DNA from: Apteryx mantelli | Taxonomy: Eukaryota > Chordata > Aves > Apterygiformes > Apterygidae | Length of the DNA stretch: 64,000 nucleotides | Direction: 5' to 3' | NCBI RefSeq assembly: GCF_036417845.1 | Contig: NC_089985.1 | Coordinates: 32,880,583-32,944,582 of the forward strand | Translations under genes and position numbers: made by a program | The notes under the pieces: model-generated | What the model was told of the DNA's origin: nothing | Database searches by the model: none | What the model saw: the letters and a program-made list of their open reading frames with translations, nothing else | In this document: one piece after another, positions 1 to 12,629 of the stretch | How positions within the stretch are numbered: the first letter of the stretch is position 1 | How the letters are laid out: every line of letters starts with the position of its first letter

Positions 1-3000
1 ATTTTACAGCAGTGGAATTTCCAAATAAATTCACATTTAAAGATCTGGTACTACAGAAAAAAGTAAATTCCTCGGGATAGTAAAATTATGAAAATACTGG
101 CAGTGAAAAAGAGCAAGCCCTAAAAAACCAAAAAGTTTTCTAGCAATCCTCTTTTAACAAAGGGCCTTTTCAAATTGCTGGGGAGGGTTGTTGGTTTGTT
201 GTGTGTTTTTAAACTTTTAAACATTTTTCTGCCTTTCACTGTTTCTAAAGTGTTCTTAAAACACAGGAGAAGCTCAGAGAGAAAATATTACACAGCAACC
301 TAACAATACATAAAATACAAAAAGATGAGGAAAAAGTATTTTTCTTGTCAATATCTGTCAGTAATAGCTATTATGAGTGTCACTTACAACTCACAAGTTG
401 TCTTAAATTTTGAGACAAGTGCTATTTTGAACGCCATTTCACTTTAACAGCTCACCGAAACACTTAAAAATGCATCACTCAAAGCCACAATCATCTATTC
501 AAGAGTATAGTAAATCATCATTTTCAAATCTTAAGGAGAACGCGTTAAGATATCATCACGATGGAAGACACAAGTGACTTCTAAAATACACTGAGAAATA
601 TACAGGCATACATTTCACCAACTTCTGAAGCAACAGCTTCTTTCTAACTCAAACTTACACCCATACAGTTTTGAATTTTAACATAAAGAGAAGGCTAGCC
701 TTTGACAGCAAGTTCCAAATCTCCCTGAGTTCAATCTAATCTGCGTTAGAAGTTATTCAGAGATGGGGATCAGAACAACAAACATAGAGCTATTTAGAGA
801 GAGCTACTCTGCTTGAAGAAGGTGCTTAATTTCCAGGAGGTGTTAACCAAGTTATTTTAATGACCTGAGCTTCTGCAAGTCAACAAGTCATACCTAGACA
901 GGTTCTATGGCATTTCAAGTATTACAGATTCAGGGTTTGTAACGGAGGATAAAAATTATGCAAAAAGACAGGAAATGAATCCTGCGTCTTAGCACAGTTG
1001 ACATATTTCTTCACAATCATCTCCTGCACTCTACCAGTTGGCCATGATATTTACAATCTGGTGTTTCATAGTTCACTACGTTATTTCAATTCCTTTTAGT
1101 CTGAGCCAATTCCTAAATTACAGAGAACTGCTTCCTTGAAACCAGGAAGTTCACTAGTCATGCATACAGAAACCAAATTACTGAAAAGCTAATGTTTCCA
1201 ACCTAGTCTAGAACAAATTTGCTATCAGGCATGAAATGTTTGCTATATTAACTTTTTATTATTCTTCTGGTCTGCCATTTCATGTCATTGTGTCGTTCAC
1301 TTCTCTGTCAAGAGCTTTTCCTTTAAAGGTATCACAGCTTCATTCTCATTATTCATTTTGTTATAATGAACCAGTATCAAGCTTAATTAACAATGGGAAT
1401 TACAAGAAAATGCCTTTAGTCCAGCCAAATGCTTTAGAGGCTCTACCTCCTTGATGAGTTACTCTTCAAGCTTTCAAAGAAATGCTTGATTTTTATGACC
1501 ATATAAACCAAGACAGTGGTATGCCAAAGAGTTTCTGTTGACACTCAAAGACAGTGACCCTCAACCATCCCTGCAATGCTGAGGTGTCTCGCATGCTGCA
1601 GTACCACCTGGGGTGACACAGACACTGCGGGCTCTCAGGAAACTCACCCTGCCAGATGGAAAGCTCAGAGACAGGATGAACTGCTCCAGAGGGAAATGGC
1701 CCATGGACACATCAGGTCCAAGAGAAACATTCAGCTCTGTCATTTAAAGGTCATTATACAACACAGCTCGAACTGTCGAACCCCTGCTTCCACCAAACCA
1801 GCTTGTCCACCCACCTTGCAGTCTAGTCTGGCTGGAGTACAGAGAGGTGGGAGTACAACACCACGTTGTTTAGTGAGCATTATTTGCAGCAGATAGTCAA
1901 ACCTTTGATAAAGAGCACTTCTTAAATCCCTCTCAACCATGATAGGGTCAGATTGTTTTTCTAAGGGACTACTGTCTGCCTAGCAGTCTGAAGAAACAAG
2001 GAAAAGTTCAAGTTCTGGTCTGTCCTTCTCTAACAGGTGAGGATTATTGCCCACAGGATAACATAACCCAGTAAAGTCCACAGTGCAAGCAAAAGGGAGC
2101 AAGTTTCTGTTTTAACTGCAGCCTTGTTGGAGTCCTGCATTTTATTATCATTTTAATTCAGTGATGAAGCAATATTGAATATGCACATTATTCAGAGCCT
2201 TGTGTAGGATGGTGATAGTTACAGACAGAAGCCTTTCCTTACTGCTATTGTGGCCTCTACATCTATTTTCAAAAGGATGAACAACAGCACTTAAAAAGAA
2301 GACTCACAAATACTGAAAAGTGAACAAGAACAATTACCACAAGTTTCACTGCATCCCAATCTTAAAAAATCCCCTTTCATCTTGCTTTCTAACACTCTGC
2401 ACACAAAAATGCCAAAATCAGCTATCCAAAAGCAAGCCCCTTTCATTTGAATGTGCTTTCCCAAATGAAAACAGGGACATCTTTAAAAAAAATACATAAG
2501 CATGAACATATCTGGGGAGCACTTGGAGAACACAGTACAGATGCCTTTTTCTATTAAGAAGCAGATACCTTGTCCGTATGTTTGAATTCAGTGGAAGAAG
2601 GCAGTTTAAACAGAGATTTTGAGTACTACTATCTCCTTCAAAATTGGATCTTGCCTTAGCAGGGCTGTTCTGTAACTGAAAAGTAACCAAAAAAAAAATT
2701 ACGTTCAGAAATCGTATAAATGTTGTTATATAGATTAGGCTACTGCCCAGAGTCTCAAGAGGTTGGAAGAACCTGTTGTACTGGGCTTCATGTGAACACA
2801 CAGCAAGAGCATGGCCCCGCATTAAAGATTTTATAACCCAGAAATACAGAAGGCAGAAGACAGCAAGTTTTCCGGAGCTCCATTCATTTCCGCTGAAGAG
2901 CTGCCCCCCTCCTTACATTCTTGCAAAAACAAAAGAGGGATTTCTGGTGTTTATTAGTTCTAATTGTTGTAACACTGGAAAATCATAATGAGTTTAGGAA

Positions 3001-6000
3001 TTACTCTTCATGGACAAGGGGAATCACACTCCTACCCTAGATCAATTAGCTATCAAGATACCGAGCACTACAGCTACCGTCAGAACAGTCTGTGATGACC
3101 AAGTTAAAACATATCCTGAAACTGGTCTTGATGGCAGCTGAACAAGCTCAGACAGACCAGGAGCATGAGTAAGCACTCTCCACAGCTGGAAATTTTCTAC
3201 TGAGAACAGGTACTACCAGCACTGAATTCCCTCCTAGCAAGTGGCAATTAACAGTGATGTTCACATAAGACCAGCTGTTACAACTAGAAAAGGAGAATCG
3301 TGACTCTCAAATAAAACCTTTGTGGATTCACAGAGAATAGCCACAACCCTGAACTTGACAGAAGAAACAAGCTCACAGCCGATGTGTCAGCACAAGACAT
3401 TTCAGATCACCAATGTGGTACCTAAACAAGTGCAACTACAGAAACATTACTGTCCCACAGATACTGCAAAAGCAAAGATTTTTTTATTCAGACTGAGTAA
3501 AAGCCTACTATCTCTGGTGAGGCTTCTCTGAGATTTGAAAACACTATTTTTGACTAACTGAGCAACAACAGACTAGTGTGCACGTTCTGAAGAGCATCCA
3601 ACTTCTCTCATTTGATTTACACTTATTTTCAAAGCCAGTGTTTACGTATCCGACCAGCTACAGACAGATTCAATGAAACTGGCATGAATAAGTCCCTAGA
3701 TTCCACAATTATGACATACCCGTGACTCTCAGACTTCAAACGGAAATGCGTGTCCTCAAAACTCTGAAAAAGTTAAGCCACTTCAAAGTTTCAGACATCC
3801 AGAGCTTTGGACAAAAAAACAAAATGAAAAGAGACTTCAGCCTCAGCTTCCTCCTAACTCAGGTGCTCACAACATCCTTGGACCCTCCCTTCTTCAAGTA
3901 GCACTTTGAATTATAAAGATGTGGCTCATAATGAAACAGGAGTCACTCAGCAGGTGCCAATCTTGCTGAGATCTGCTAGCTGCAGGAAGTGCACCAAAAA
4001 AAAAAAAAAAAAAAATCAAAGCAACTGGTGTAAAAGTGACTGCACAGTGATTAATTGTGTTTACAACATTGCAGGTCAAGAGATACACCAGTTTGAAGAG
4101 GAAAAATGCCCAATTCTTTAGGATAGTCCTGTGTCAAATCCAGAGGCTGATTATTTTAACACTCTTGTTCTGTACGGCATTAAAATTTGAAATGAATATT
4201 CTTTCTTAAGTGAGCATTCTTACAGGTCATTCATTTTTACAGTAACTTGCCATAATACATTCTTAGTTGTAAAAGCTAACTTCTTATCCTCTCTACAAGA
4301 AAATTTCTAGTATTATTTCTCAATCTGAATTATGCATGGAGAAGGAGGAAGTTAAAAACATTCAGACATATTCCCAGTAAGATGCAAGAGCATTAACATT
4401 TTAAATGAACAACCAGAAGCCCATAGGAAGCCTGGGTGACCCGATTTCATGAAAGAGCAAGTTTGAGAAAAATTCTCAATTTTGCCTTCTCAAAGGCATC
4501 ACTGGAACACCTACACATTATAATAGCTGACACTATCCTTCTAAAATCCTTCACTCTATAGAATACAAAGGTTACAGCAACCTTTTTCCTTCCATCTGTA
4601 CTTCTCTTTTTGATTCCCTTCTGTCATACTTTTAGAAGACTGGAGCCACCCTATTTTTTCTGTGTACGCAAGTTGCAGATTCTAACACTTTGCACTCTCA
4701 GCTAGCCACTTCCCTTGCAAATTAAGCAAGGGGTTTCTGAGGGCTCTGAGTCAGACCCTCCAGCAATGGGTGGATCTCACTTTGCAGTATAACACAGAGT
4801 TACTTCAAATAGATTCCCACCCCAATTTATTACTTCACTGTGATTACTACTGGGGAAACAGGGAGAACATTAATACAGTGGAGAGCATTGAGCATTCCCT
4901 TCACTTCCCCCTCCTGTTGGGAGAAAATAGCATATTTTAGCACACATACTTTAGACAGCAGTTCTGCTGAGATCTATGTTTACAGATACACATGCATTTC
5001 TTTAAACACATCAGTTGTCATTCAGAATAACAGAAAAGTTACCCTTCCCACTAGATACAAAGGCAAACAAAACAAGTGAGTTGACCCTGCTATGAGTTAA
5101 TAGCAAGGATAACAAGCAAGACTGGAGGTGGCTTAAAAATATATTGTAATTTTTTCAATTTCTTGGTCTAGAATAAAGTGGAAATGTCTCCGAGGCAGCT
5201 GCATGAATAAGACGACATAATAGGATGTTATATTTCACCAGGCTAGCAAACAAACATAAATGGTAAGCCATGCCTGGGACAACAAGGCATACACCCTGGT
5301 TAGAGCACTGAAAACCATCTTCCTTCCTTGCACAGCAGTAGAGCTAAGCAAGATATTTAATGCTACTGACCACTGGCAGACAATTCATATTCAAGAGCTT
5401 CCGTCACACTGCAGGAGGAACTCAGTTACAAAATTATTTTAAACTCCAGATTGTATATATTCTAAAAGAAAAAATATCCTTGTGATAGTACTTTGACTCA
5501 ACTACTCAGAGTTTCTCTAACCCCTAGAGCAGTTTTAAACTGAGAAAGCATACAGGGCAAATAAGTTCTGAGGGCCACTTACAAAACAGTAAGTTACTTA
5601 CCCTCGTCCACACCTGATGGCATCAAGAACTCTCAGAAAACTCTGCATCGCCAAACAGCTTCTCTAGCCCCAGCTGGCTCTCTCGCTACTTTTCAAGTGT
5701 AAACCAAAGAGAAAAACTTCTTAGAAAATAACTTTTCATTTAACACTGCTACAAGATAAGCATTTCCTGCTGTTACTTGACTCCCCACAATCAGATAATG
5801 ACATTTCCCACTAGAAAAAAAGTTACACAGCAAACTCCCATATCAGTAAACAACCTCGTTTCAAGAGGTTAATCTAAACAAAAAGTGTTTTTAAAGTCTG
5901 AAGCAAGACCGATTTTTACTCCTTTTCCCCCTCCTCTGTACACTCAACTCTAAAATTAACGTCCTTATTAATGCCCTTATACACTGAATTTTCAGATTTG

Positions 6001-6989
6001 ATGTCACATAAAATTTGTATCTGTGTTTTGACACCTTGTTACCAGAAAGGTATTGAAATGCGAGAGCAAATTCCTCACAGTACTAAACAGATTTCTGAAA
6101 GCACTAAGCAGTTCTTATACAACATTTATACTAAGAAAAAAATGTCATGACTGACAATGCTCAACTTCAAGAGACTTTCAAGTGTCCAAGGCACCCAAAC
6201 CTACTTTACTTGGAAATTTGCCAACAGCCAGAACAAATACCTTAGACCTGTAGTGGAAGATCTTCAGCTCCGCAAATGTATTTTTGCCTTACTTCCATGC
6301 AGCACCTAAAAGGCATAAAGAGCTTTGTTCTGAAAAAAAGCCAAACCATACTCTTTCAAAGTTATCAGAAAATATGCCAGTCTTTTTGAACTAGTTGTGT
6401 AGCATAAATCTGTGTGAGGGGGAAGGAAAAAAAAAAGAGACTTTTATGACCAAATCTTATAAAAATATGAGGGCAAAAAATTTTAACCAGGGGTTTACTT
6501 TCAAACAAATCCCCCTGTCGCTTCACACAGAAGTGCCAAGCGCATCAGGGGAATAGGTTGATTTTTGGCTATCACACAAACTCTTGAAGCAGTAGCAGAG
6601 CTGTCGCCAGGGCCACGTTACTGTCCTGTGTTTACTTCTATTCCCTTCGAACTGCTTCAGAAGGTCACCCCGGGAGGACCAACAGATACTGCAGAATTAA
6701 AACACACATTAAAACTAGCCGGATTTTCAGAGTTGCTTGGGGAGGGGGGGGGCTCATAATTCTCATTATTTTCTTTTATGACAGATAAAAATTATAAAAA
6801 GGACTAGAACATCAGAAGATTGCTTGTGAACGGTCAGCCACGTTCATCTGCCTTCCTTTGTCCGGTCTTATTCTGCTCCAGATATACTAATAGAAACCAG
6901 CAACCATAAAACTTTATAGGCTATCTATCCAGCCTCTATTAAAAAACCCCAAACGTATGACATATGCAGCACAGCGGTTTAAGCCTTCC
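1..6989. other. AT-rich non-coding stretch, presumed first intron of the left-edge gene
   Basis: About 7 kb of AT-rich sequence with no convincing coding exon on either strand. It holds a 20-A run at 3996-4015, the weak exon candidate at 2569-2675, and a short open stretch at 1648-1743 (minus) that ends at a good AGG/GTGAGT donor but lacks a good acceptor. No interspersed repeat is recognisable. Confidence 0.5.
2569..2675 (-). other. Weak candidate exon of the left-edge gene
   Basis: On the minus strand a strong acceptor (ten T, then GGTTACTTTTCAG) precedes a 107-nt stretch that stays open in one frame, starting LQNSPAKARSNFEGD. It ends at ACAAG/GTATCT, a weak donor. Joined to the ATG-GAG exon at 7299 it would be in phase. 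I do not recognise the peptide, and an open frame of 35 codons has a fair chance of occurring at random, so this is low confidence. Confidence 0.2.
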
Positions 6990-7298
6990 GGGAACAGCCA
7001 GCTCCATACAAAAAGACGCTCCCGTATCCCTCGGGCAGGGCCCCAGCGCTGGGAGCTCCCGCGCCGCACAGTAATTTCACTGCTTTCCAGCTGTCACCAG
7101 CAGGGACCGGGCGGGCTCCGCGTCCAGCACCAGGAGCCCGAGCTGCCGCACTCGCCCGAGGGGCTGCCGCACTCGCCCGCGGCACGGCGCGGCACGGCAC
7201 GGCGCGGCCCCGCACCCCCCGCTGCCCCCCGCCGCGGCGGCGGAGCCCCCACAGCGCCGGGGCCCCGCGCCCGCCCCGCCCCCGCGGCGGCCCCTCAC

Positions 7299-7400
7299 CT
7301 CCATGGCGCGCGCGGCTCCCGCGGCGGGAGGCGAGGGAACGGCGGGGGGGAGGGGGGGGCGGGGAGGAGGTGCTGCGACACCCGCGACGCCCGCCCGCCC
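7299..7400 (-). other. Candidate first exon of the left-edge minus-strand gene
   Basis: ATG at 7304-7302 in a strong Kozak context (G at -3, G at +4), then GAG, then a GTGAGG donor at 7298-7293. The exon 5' end is unknown and is set arbitrarily inside the island. The ATG may be the real start or may be untranslated leader, since mammalian MKNK1 has non-coding first exons. CCATGG is palindromic, so an ATG is also present on the plus strand, but no donor follows it. Confidence 0.35.
7341..7370 (+). other. G-quadruplex-prone run in the left CpG island
   Basis: Runs of seven or more, eight, and four G separated by single bases lie on the plus strand, which is the template strand for the minus-strand gene, just upstream of its candidate ATG. 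Confidence 0.4.
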
Positions 7401-7423
7401 GCCCGCTCTGTGGAGAGGGGAAG

Positions 7424-7433
7424 GCGCATGCGC
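7424..7433. promoter_or_regulatory. NRF1 binding site, perfect palindrome
   Basis: GCGCATGCGC, the optimal NRF1 palindrome, about 120 bp upstream of the candidate start codon. NRF1 sites mark many housekeeping CpG-island promoters. Confidence 0.6.
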
Positions 7434-7540
7434 ACGGCAGCGCGGCCCCGAAGCAACGCCCGAAAGAGGGCGCGCGCCCTCCGCACGCACGCGCGCTGGG
7501 CGAAGCCCCCCGCCGCTGCAGCCCACGGTGCAGGGCGGGC

Positions 7541-7550
7541 GCGCAGGCGC
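7541..7550. promoter_or_regulatory. Second NRF1-type site
   Basis: GCGCAGGCGC matches the NRF1 variant GCGCNTGCGC on the reverse strand. Related GCAGGCGCAG units recur at about 7604-7613. Confidence 0.4.
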
Positions 7551-10500
7551 AGTGCGCGCAGGCGGCAGCCCGCGGGCGGGGGGGGGTCGAGGGGAGCTGC
7601 GTGCAGGCGCAGTGCAGCGCGGCGGGGGCGGGGCAGGTCACTGTCGCCCTCCACCCGAAGCCACCAGAGAAGGGGATGCCCAGAGCAGGGTGCTGCCCCC
7701 TGAGCTGGGCTGGCAGCTTGAAATCGTCTCCCTCTCAGGAGACCTGATCCCGTCCCCATGGGGCAGGAGAGTGCAGGGCCCCTCGGGGCAGGCCATCCCT
7801 GTGGGGGCCCTCAGGCTCAGCCATGGGGCCTGGTGGCTGCCAAGGCCAAGAGCAAGGCGGACACCATCTTGCATCACCGCCCTTGTCCCTCCGCATCCCT
7901 CTGCCTGCTCCTGCTGGGCCACGGCGGGCACTGGAGTCTCGGCTATGGGCAAGTGTGCTCTTGTACAGCCAGGCAGCTAGGACGCCCAGCTGTGTGACCC
8001 TCACGTGAGACACATGGCAGCCCCTGGCCTGTACTAGGGACACCCAACACAGCGTTGCAGACTCTGCTTCCCTGAAGTGTACTCAGAAACTCATTCCCTG
8101 GGGGGTGAAAACCTAGTGGGCAGGAGACTAATACTCGGCCCATCTTTGCCACCAACGGAAAGAAAGTTGCTTTCCCTCTTTGCACAGCTGTATCTTCTTC
8201 CCATCTTGTCTCTCCCCCTTGACACGTCCTTCAGGAGTGGACTTCTGGAGAAGGCTGCCTTACAGCCCTGCTACAGCTTTAGTGTGGAGGCGAGGTGGAT
8301 TAGGACCACTTGGTGCTGTGTAGCACAGTCAAGTACTGAGAACTGCTTGTGGAGCAAGACAGTAAATAATCCAACAAAATTCAGGACATACTGTTAAAGA
8401 AGTACCTTCTCAGAAAACACCATAGTGAGTTCAAAAAAACCACAATGAGGCTATCACATCTTCTGGCTGTATGAAGTATTTGCTCTTGCAGTATGTTAGG
8501 GCACAAGAGGGATGATGCAGATGACTTTCTAGATACGTCTGTATTCAGGTTTTTTTTGTTTCACTTTTCCTACCAAGTTGAAACTGTACTGCCTGTGCAA
8601 TGCCAGCAGCATAGTATTTTGAAAGTTCATTTCCTTGTCTGCTTTCTGTTTCCTCTGCTCCCTGCAAGCATTTTTATACAAGCCATTGATTTTTCACAGG
8701 TTTCCAGTTTAGCCTGAGGATCCATCTAGGTGCTTGCATATCTCAGCAATCTGTCAGATAACAAAGGGAGAGTCTTCTGTCTCTTTGCCTTCGGAGCACT
8801 GTGGCTGAAGTGGATGGTGTTTGCGTTGTCTCCTGACATTCAGTAAGCCAAATATACCTTCAAGCAGATCAGACTAAGAACATAAGAAAAAAGTAAAGTA
8901 ATACAAATCAAGAGGATTAATATAAATCTGTCTTCATTCCTGAGGTCAACCTGGATGTCCAGACATAACTACCACTGTTTTGCTTATCTTTGTTGTCTGC
9001 TTTGTGTCTCACCACTGCACCACTCCAAGCTGCTCCATTGGAGGCTTCACTGAGTGTGCTGTTCTACAAGTCACCCCAGTTATTGCTCTGAGCCCTGGTC
9101 AAACATCTCCTGTGAGACATGCAGGAGAAAGGGGGTGATATTTGTATCATGCCAACTACCTGTCTGGTTGCAGGAAAAGAAAGCGACCTCAGCTCTCCAG
9201 TACCTTCATCAGAGTTCAGCTCAGCCATGCCAGAAGTTCACTATCTCCATCTCACACGCGTGCTTTTTTAAACGCTTCATGTTTCAGGGTGAAAGTGTGT
9301 TTAAGGAGCTAGGAATGAAGTTAGGAATATTGGGAGGAACAGGACAAGAGCACTGCTGTAGGCCAAAATCTCAAAAGGACTTTGAGAAATCAATGCCGTA
9401 CACTTAACTTGTTTCTTCTGCAAATACCAAACACAAGCCACCCCTGAACAGCTTATCTGTATTCCAGCCTCACCTGCTTAAACCTCCTTTAGGATAAGCC
9501 CTAACCTTTCTCTGTTAGGATGCATTTTCTCATTTTTCCACACTCTTTTGAATAATTTACCCGGCAGCCTGATTACCCACACCTATTTCCTCACCTCCTC
9601 AGAACTGCTGTCCCTTTTTGTCTGCCAGTGGAAGATAAATCTCCTTGTTTGTGATCACTATAGCTGCAGAAGAGGAGCAGCACTGTAAAAGCAATGGGGC
9701 AAAGACAAAGGTGCTACTCAAATGTTTTTTTGTCTTTTTAAATGAGTGCTACTGAATGGGGATTTTAATTTTGCCAACTTTATCTCTTCTTTAGATTTGT
9801 TATTTATATTGCCTGTAAAAATATTTGACTAAAAACAATCAACTTGTCTTCTCAGGAGAGACACAAAGCTCCAGCTCTGCACAAAAGCAGCCTCAGAGAG
9901 ACACACACAGAGGGAAAACAAGCAAAGAACAAACAAATCACACTAATAGCAAGGCTCTTGCTTTGTGGTTAGCGGAGGAGCCCCTTCTTTCTGTTTTACA
10001 GAGAGAAGCTCTGATCCAATTCTCAGGTGTTAGAAAGGCTCAAGCAGAGACAGTTATCTGTGGTAAATATTTCCCATTACAAGGCTGAGCAGTAGATTCA
10101 TTTGCAGAGAAGTATCCCTGGCACAAAGGAGCTTTTTTCATATCAACTCAGATTGACATTTTAAAAGGTCACACTCAGTTTGGGTGACATTTCAATCCAC
10201 CATTCATAGTAGTAAACTAAATAAAAGATGTAAACTTGGTGAATTTAGAATCAGTATAAAAAAGTGTAGATTAAAATCAGGTCCAACAAGAACTCCTGCA
10301 AGATACTACTCCCTACCTTATTTGTAATATATCTTATCCAAAAAGATTTCAAACATCAGTAGAGGTATTAGCATTCCTCCTAGCATGCATATGTGTGTCT
10401 GTGTGTGTGTATACATATGGCTACAGATATCAGATAGCTAATGGGAATCTTGGAAGCAGAACCTGAATAAGCTTGGAAAAACTTGAATTCTAAGCAATCC

Positions 10501-12594
10501 AGTTAGCAGGACTTTAGCAAAAACCATATAGGAGGCTTAACCCATTTTATTTTGCGTTTGCATAAAGCTGGGAGCTTGCACACAATCTGTTACTACATTT
10601 CAGCTAAGAGATGGTAACTTCTACGTATCAAGAGCCTGTAGAATGGTGGGTAACTGGATGGTGAAGAGGTGCAGCCCTTCCTGCTCCCAGAGCATCAGAA
10701 ATCATCACTAAGTTGGCATGCAGGGAAAGCAACCTCCTTTTGTTACACTGGCCCAAGGTTTTTGACTCTGCTACCACATATTGGGCCATATTGGGCTGAT
10801 AGCAGCATTTTTCACACAAAGCTGTTCAACCCTGCTAGTGGTGGCTATTGTTAAAGCTGCTCAAAAGGAACACCAAATTCAGCTAGGTTAGTGAACTACA
10901 GTTTTAACTTGTGAGCATCCAAAAGGTTGTATTTTTCAGTCTAGACATGCAGCTTGGTATCCACAGCTCTGAAAACCAAAAGCTCAGCAAAGATAGGGCA
11001 AGTTAGGGAATGTGCTACCTGCTGTTGCTGCTTTCTCTGCCAAGGTGCCGAGAAAACACACCGTGGTTTTAGAGAGCAGCTAATTCCTCATGAGGGTTCA
11101 AAGGAAACAGCTCAGAAGCAGAACGGTGCCTCAGACAACTAAAGCCTGCTGGTCCTTGGACAGAAAGGGAGGTACTGAACATCAGGGTCCCATTTTTATG
11201 GTATCCTCTCACAGAATGAAGGAGCGTTTTGTTCTTTCTACCAGGCTGGTGTGGAAGAACGTTTTGTCCTACAAACAGCAGAAACACTGAAGCTTCATTT
11301 CCTAAGGAGGCAGTCCTCTGAATGTGTGCAGTGCTCTGTTTTCTAATAAGGTGCAGACCAGGTGAATATTTCTCCACAGCTAAGTCATCTGTGGCAGCTC
11401 TTCCCCCAAATGAATCTGTATATGGTGGCCCATACAGGTCGAGAGCTCCTCTGCTTCCCTCTCTCCTCAGTGAGGGCATTAATAGTCTTCTGTCTTTGCT
11501 AGCTGACCACCTATTTCCACAACATTTTTAGAAACTTTTTATCCCTGAAGGCTTCAGGAGTTATGTCTGAACATCTCTCACATACAATTCTCCTTGAACA
11601 GAAGAGCAGAGCAGAGCAGTCTGGGAGAGTCATTCAAATACATGCAAGCCAGTTCAAACCCTCAGCATCTAGAACTGTATCAACTAAAATAAGTTTATCT
11701 CAAATACTTGTAGTCTAATTTCAGATTGAATTCATGTGGCTTTAATTCACATGTGTTGCTTCTTGTTACACCTTGTGTTAAAGGGCTCTTATACAACACA
11801 GCATTTTCTCTCTGTGAAAGTAGGCATCTATTCTCAAAGCAAGATCTATGTACTTAAATTCTTCATTTTTTCATCCCTTTTGTTACCTGCAAGATAACCC
11901 CAGCTGCACAACACACTTAACTGGAGACCAAGTCTTAAGTTTCAACATAGCCTTTTATAAAGCAGGAAAAGCAGGATCTTGGTTTTCATTTTGTTGTTTT
12001 GAATAGAATAGGCATGGCATTTCTAGGAAGTGGTTATGCTAATATTTCAGGGCTAAGTCCTGTGAAAAGGGAAGAAGAAAAAACCTTCTCAAATGGTATA
12101 ATTGGTCTATTAAACACAGTAAAATAAGTAGTTCTTCCACATGACTTTTCCTTTTATTTTTTAATGGCTTTTCAAGTACATATCTGTTTTTTACCCATGC
12201 AGCACACAGCAGAGAAAACAAGGAGCCATCTATGCTGGCTCTTAGACAAATAAAAAATAATTACTAAAGCAGTGTTAAAATTAGATCACAGTACTTTGGC
12301 CTGTGTTTTATTACTAAAGTGATTTTAAGTCTTGACTGGAATTATCCTTCTATTATCTGCCCACAGCCAAGCACCTAAATCTATATTTAAGTACCTGCAG
12401 TCTAGTCTAGTCTGGTTTTCAAGACGCAGAGCATGTACCGTTCCCTCTGCTGCTCAAGGAAGCTGTAAAGGCTCAGTTGCTCTGAAAATTATACTTCTCA
12501 TTTAGGAGATTAAACCCAGACACATACTTTTCCAATTGCATTTGCCAAGTTCAAGCTTCTTTGTCATTTTTCTGTTGTGAATATCCCTTCCCCA

Positions 12595-12595
<1 letters not shown>

Positions 12596-12625
<30 letters not shown>
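12596..12625 (+). repeat. 30-bp poly(A) tract
   Basis: Thirty uninterrupted A. The sequence before it shows no coding or SINE-like body that I recognise, so it is a simple repeat rather than a clear retroposed tail. Confidence 0.85.

Positions 12626-12629
<4 letters not shown>

Larger units (their letters stand above)
6990..7660 (-). promoter_or_regulatory. CpG island promoter of a minus-strand gene running off the left edge (MKNK1 by synteny)
   Basis: A sharply bounded, very GC- and CpG-rich block sits between AT-rich sequence on the left and ordinary sequence on the right. It has Sp1-type GGGCGG boxes, two good NRF1 sites and short direct repeats. On the minus strand GCC-ATG-GAG is followed directly by a GTGAGG donor, the look of a first exon with a short coding start. 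The gene body would lie at lower coordinates. In mammals, MKNK1 lies downstream of MOB3C in the same orientation, so it is the best guess, but no kinase exon is visible in the window. Confidence 0.6.

Noticed and set aside
1740-1940. 66-codon minus-strand frame starting MVERDLRSALYQRFDYLLQI
   Set aside because: It looks protein-like at first sight, but I recognise no family, the CAAG/GTGGGT donor is only moderate, and no acceptor is convincing.
6957-7703. 248-codon plus-strand and 220-codon minus-strand open frames
   Set aside because: Both lie in the left CpG island and are Arg/Ala/Pro-rich by composition. They do not look like real proteins.
12540-12625. Poly(A) tract as the tail of a processed pseudogene
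   Set aside because: No coding-like or known transcript sequence precedes it, and no target-site duplication was found.
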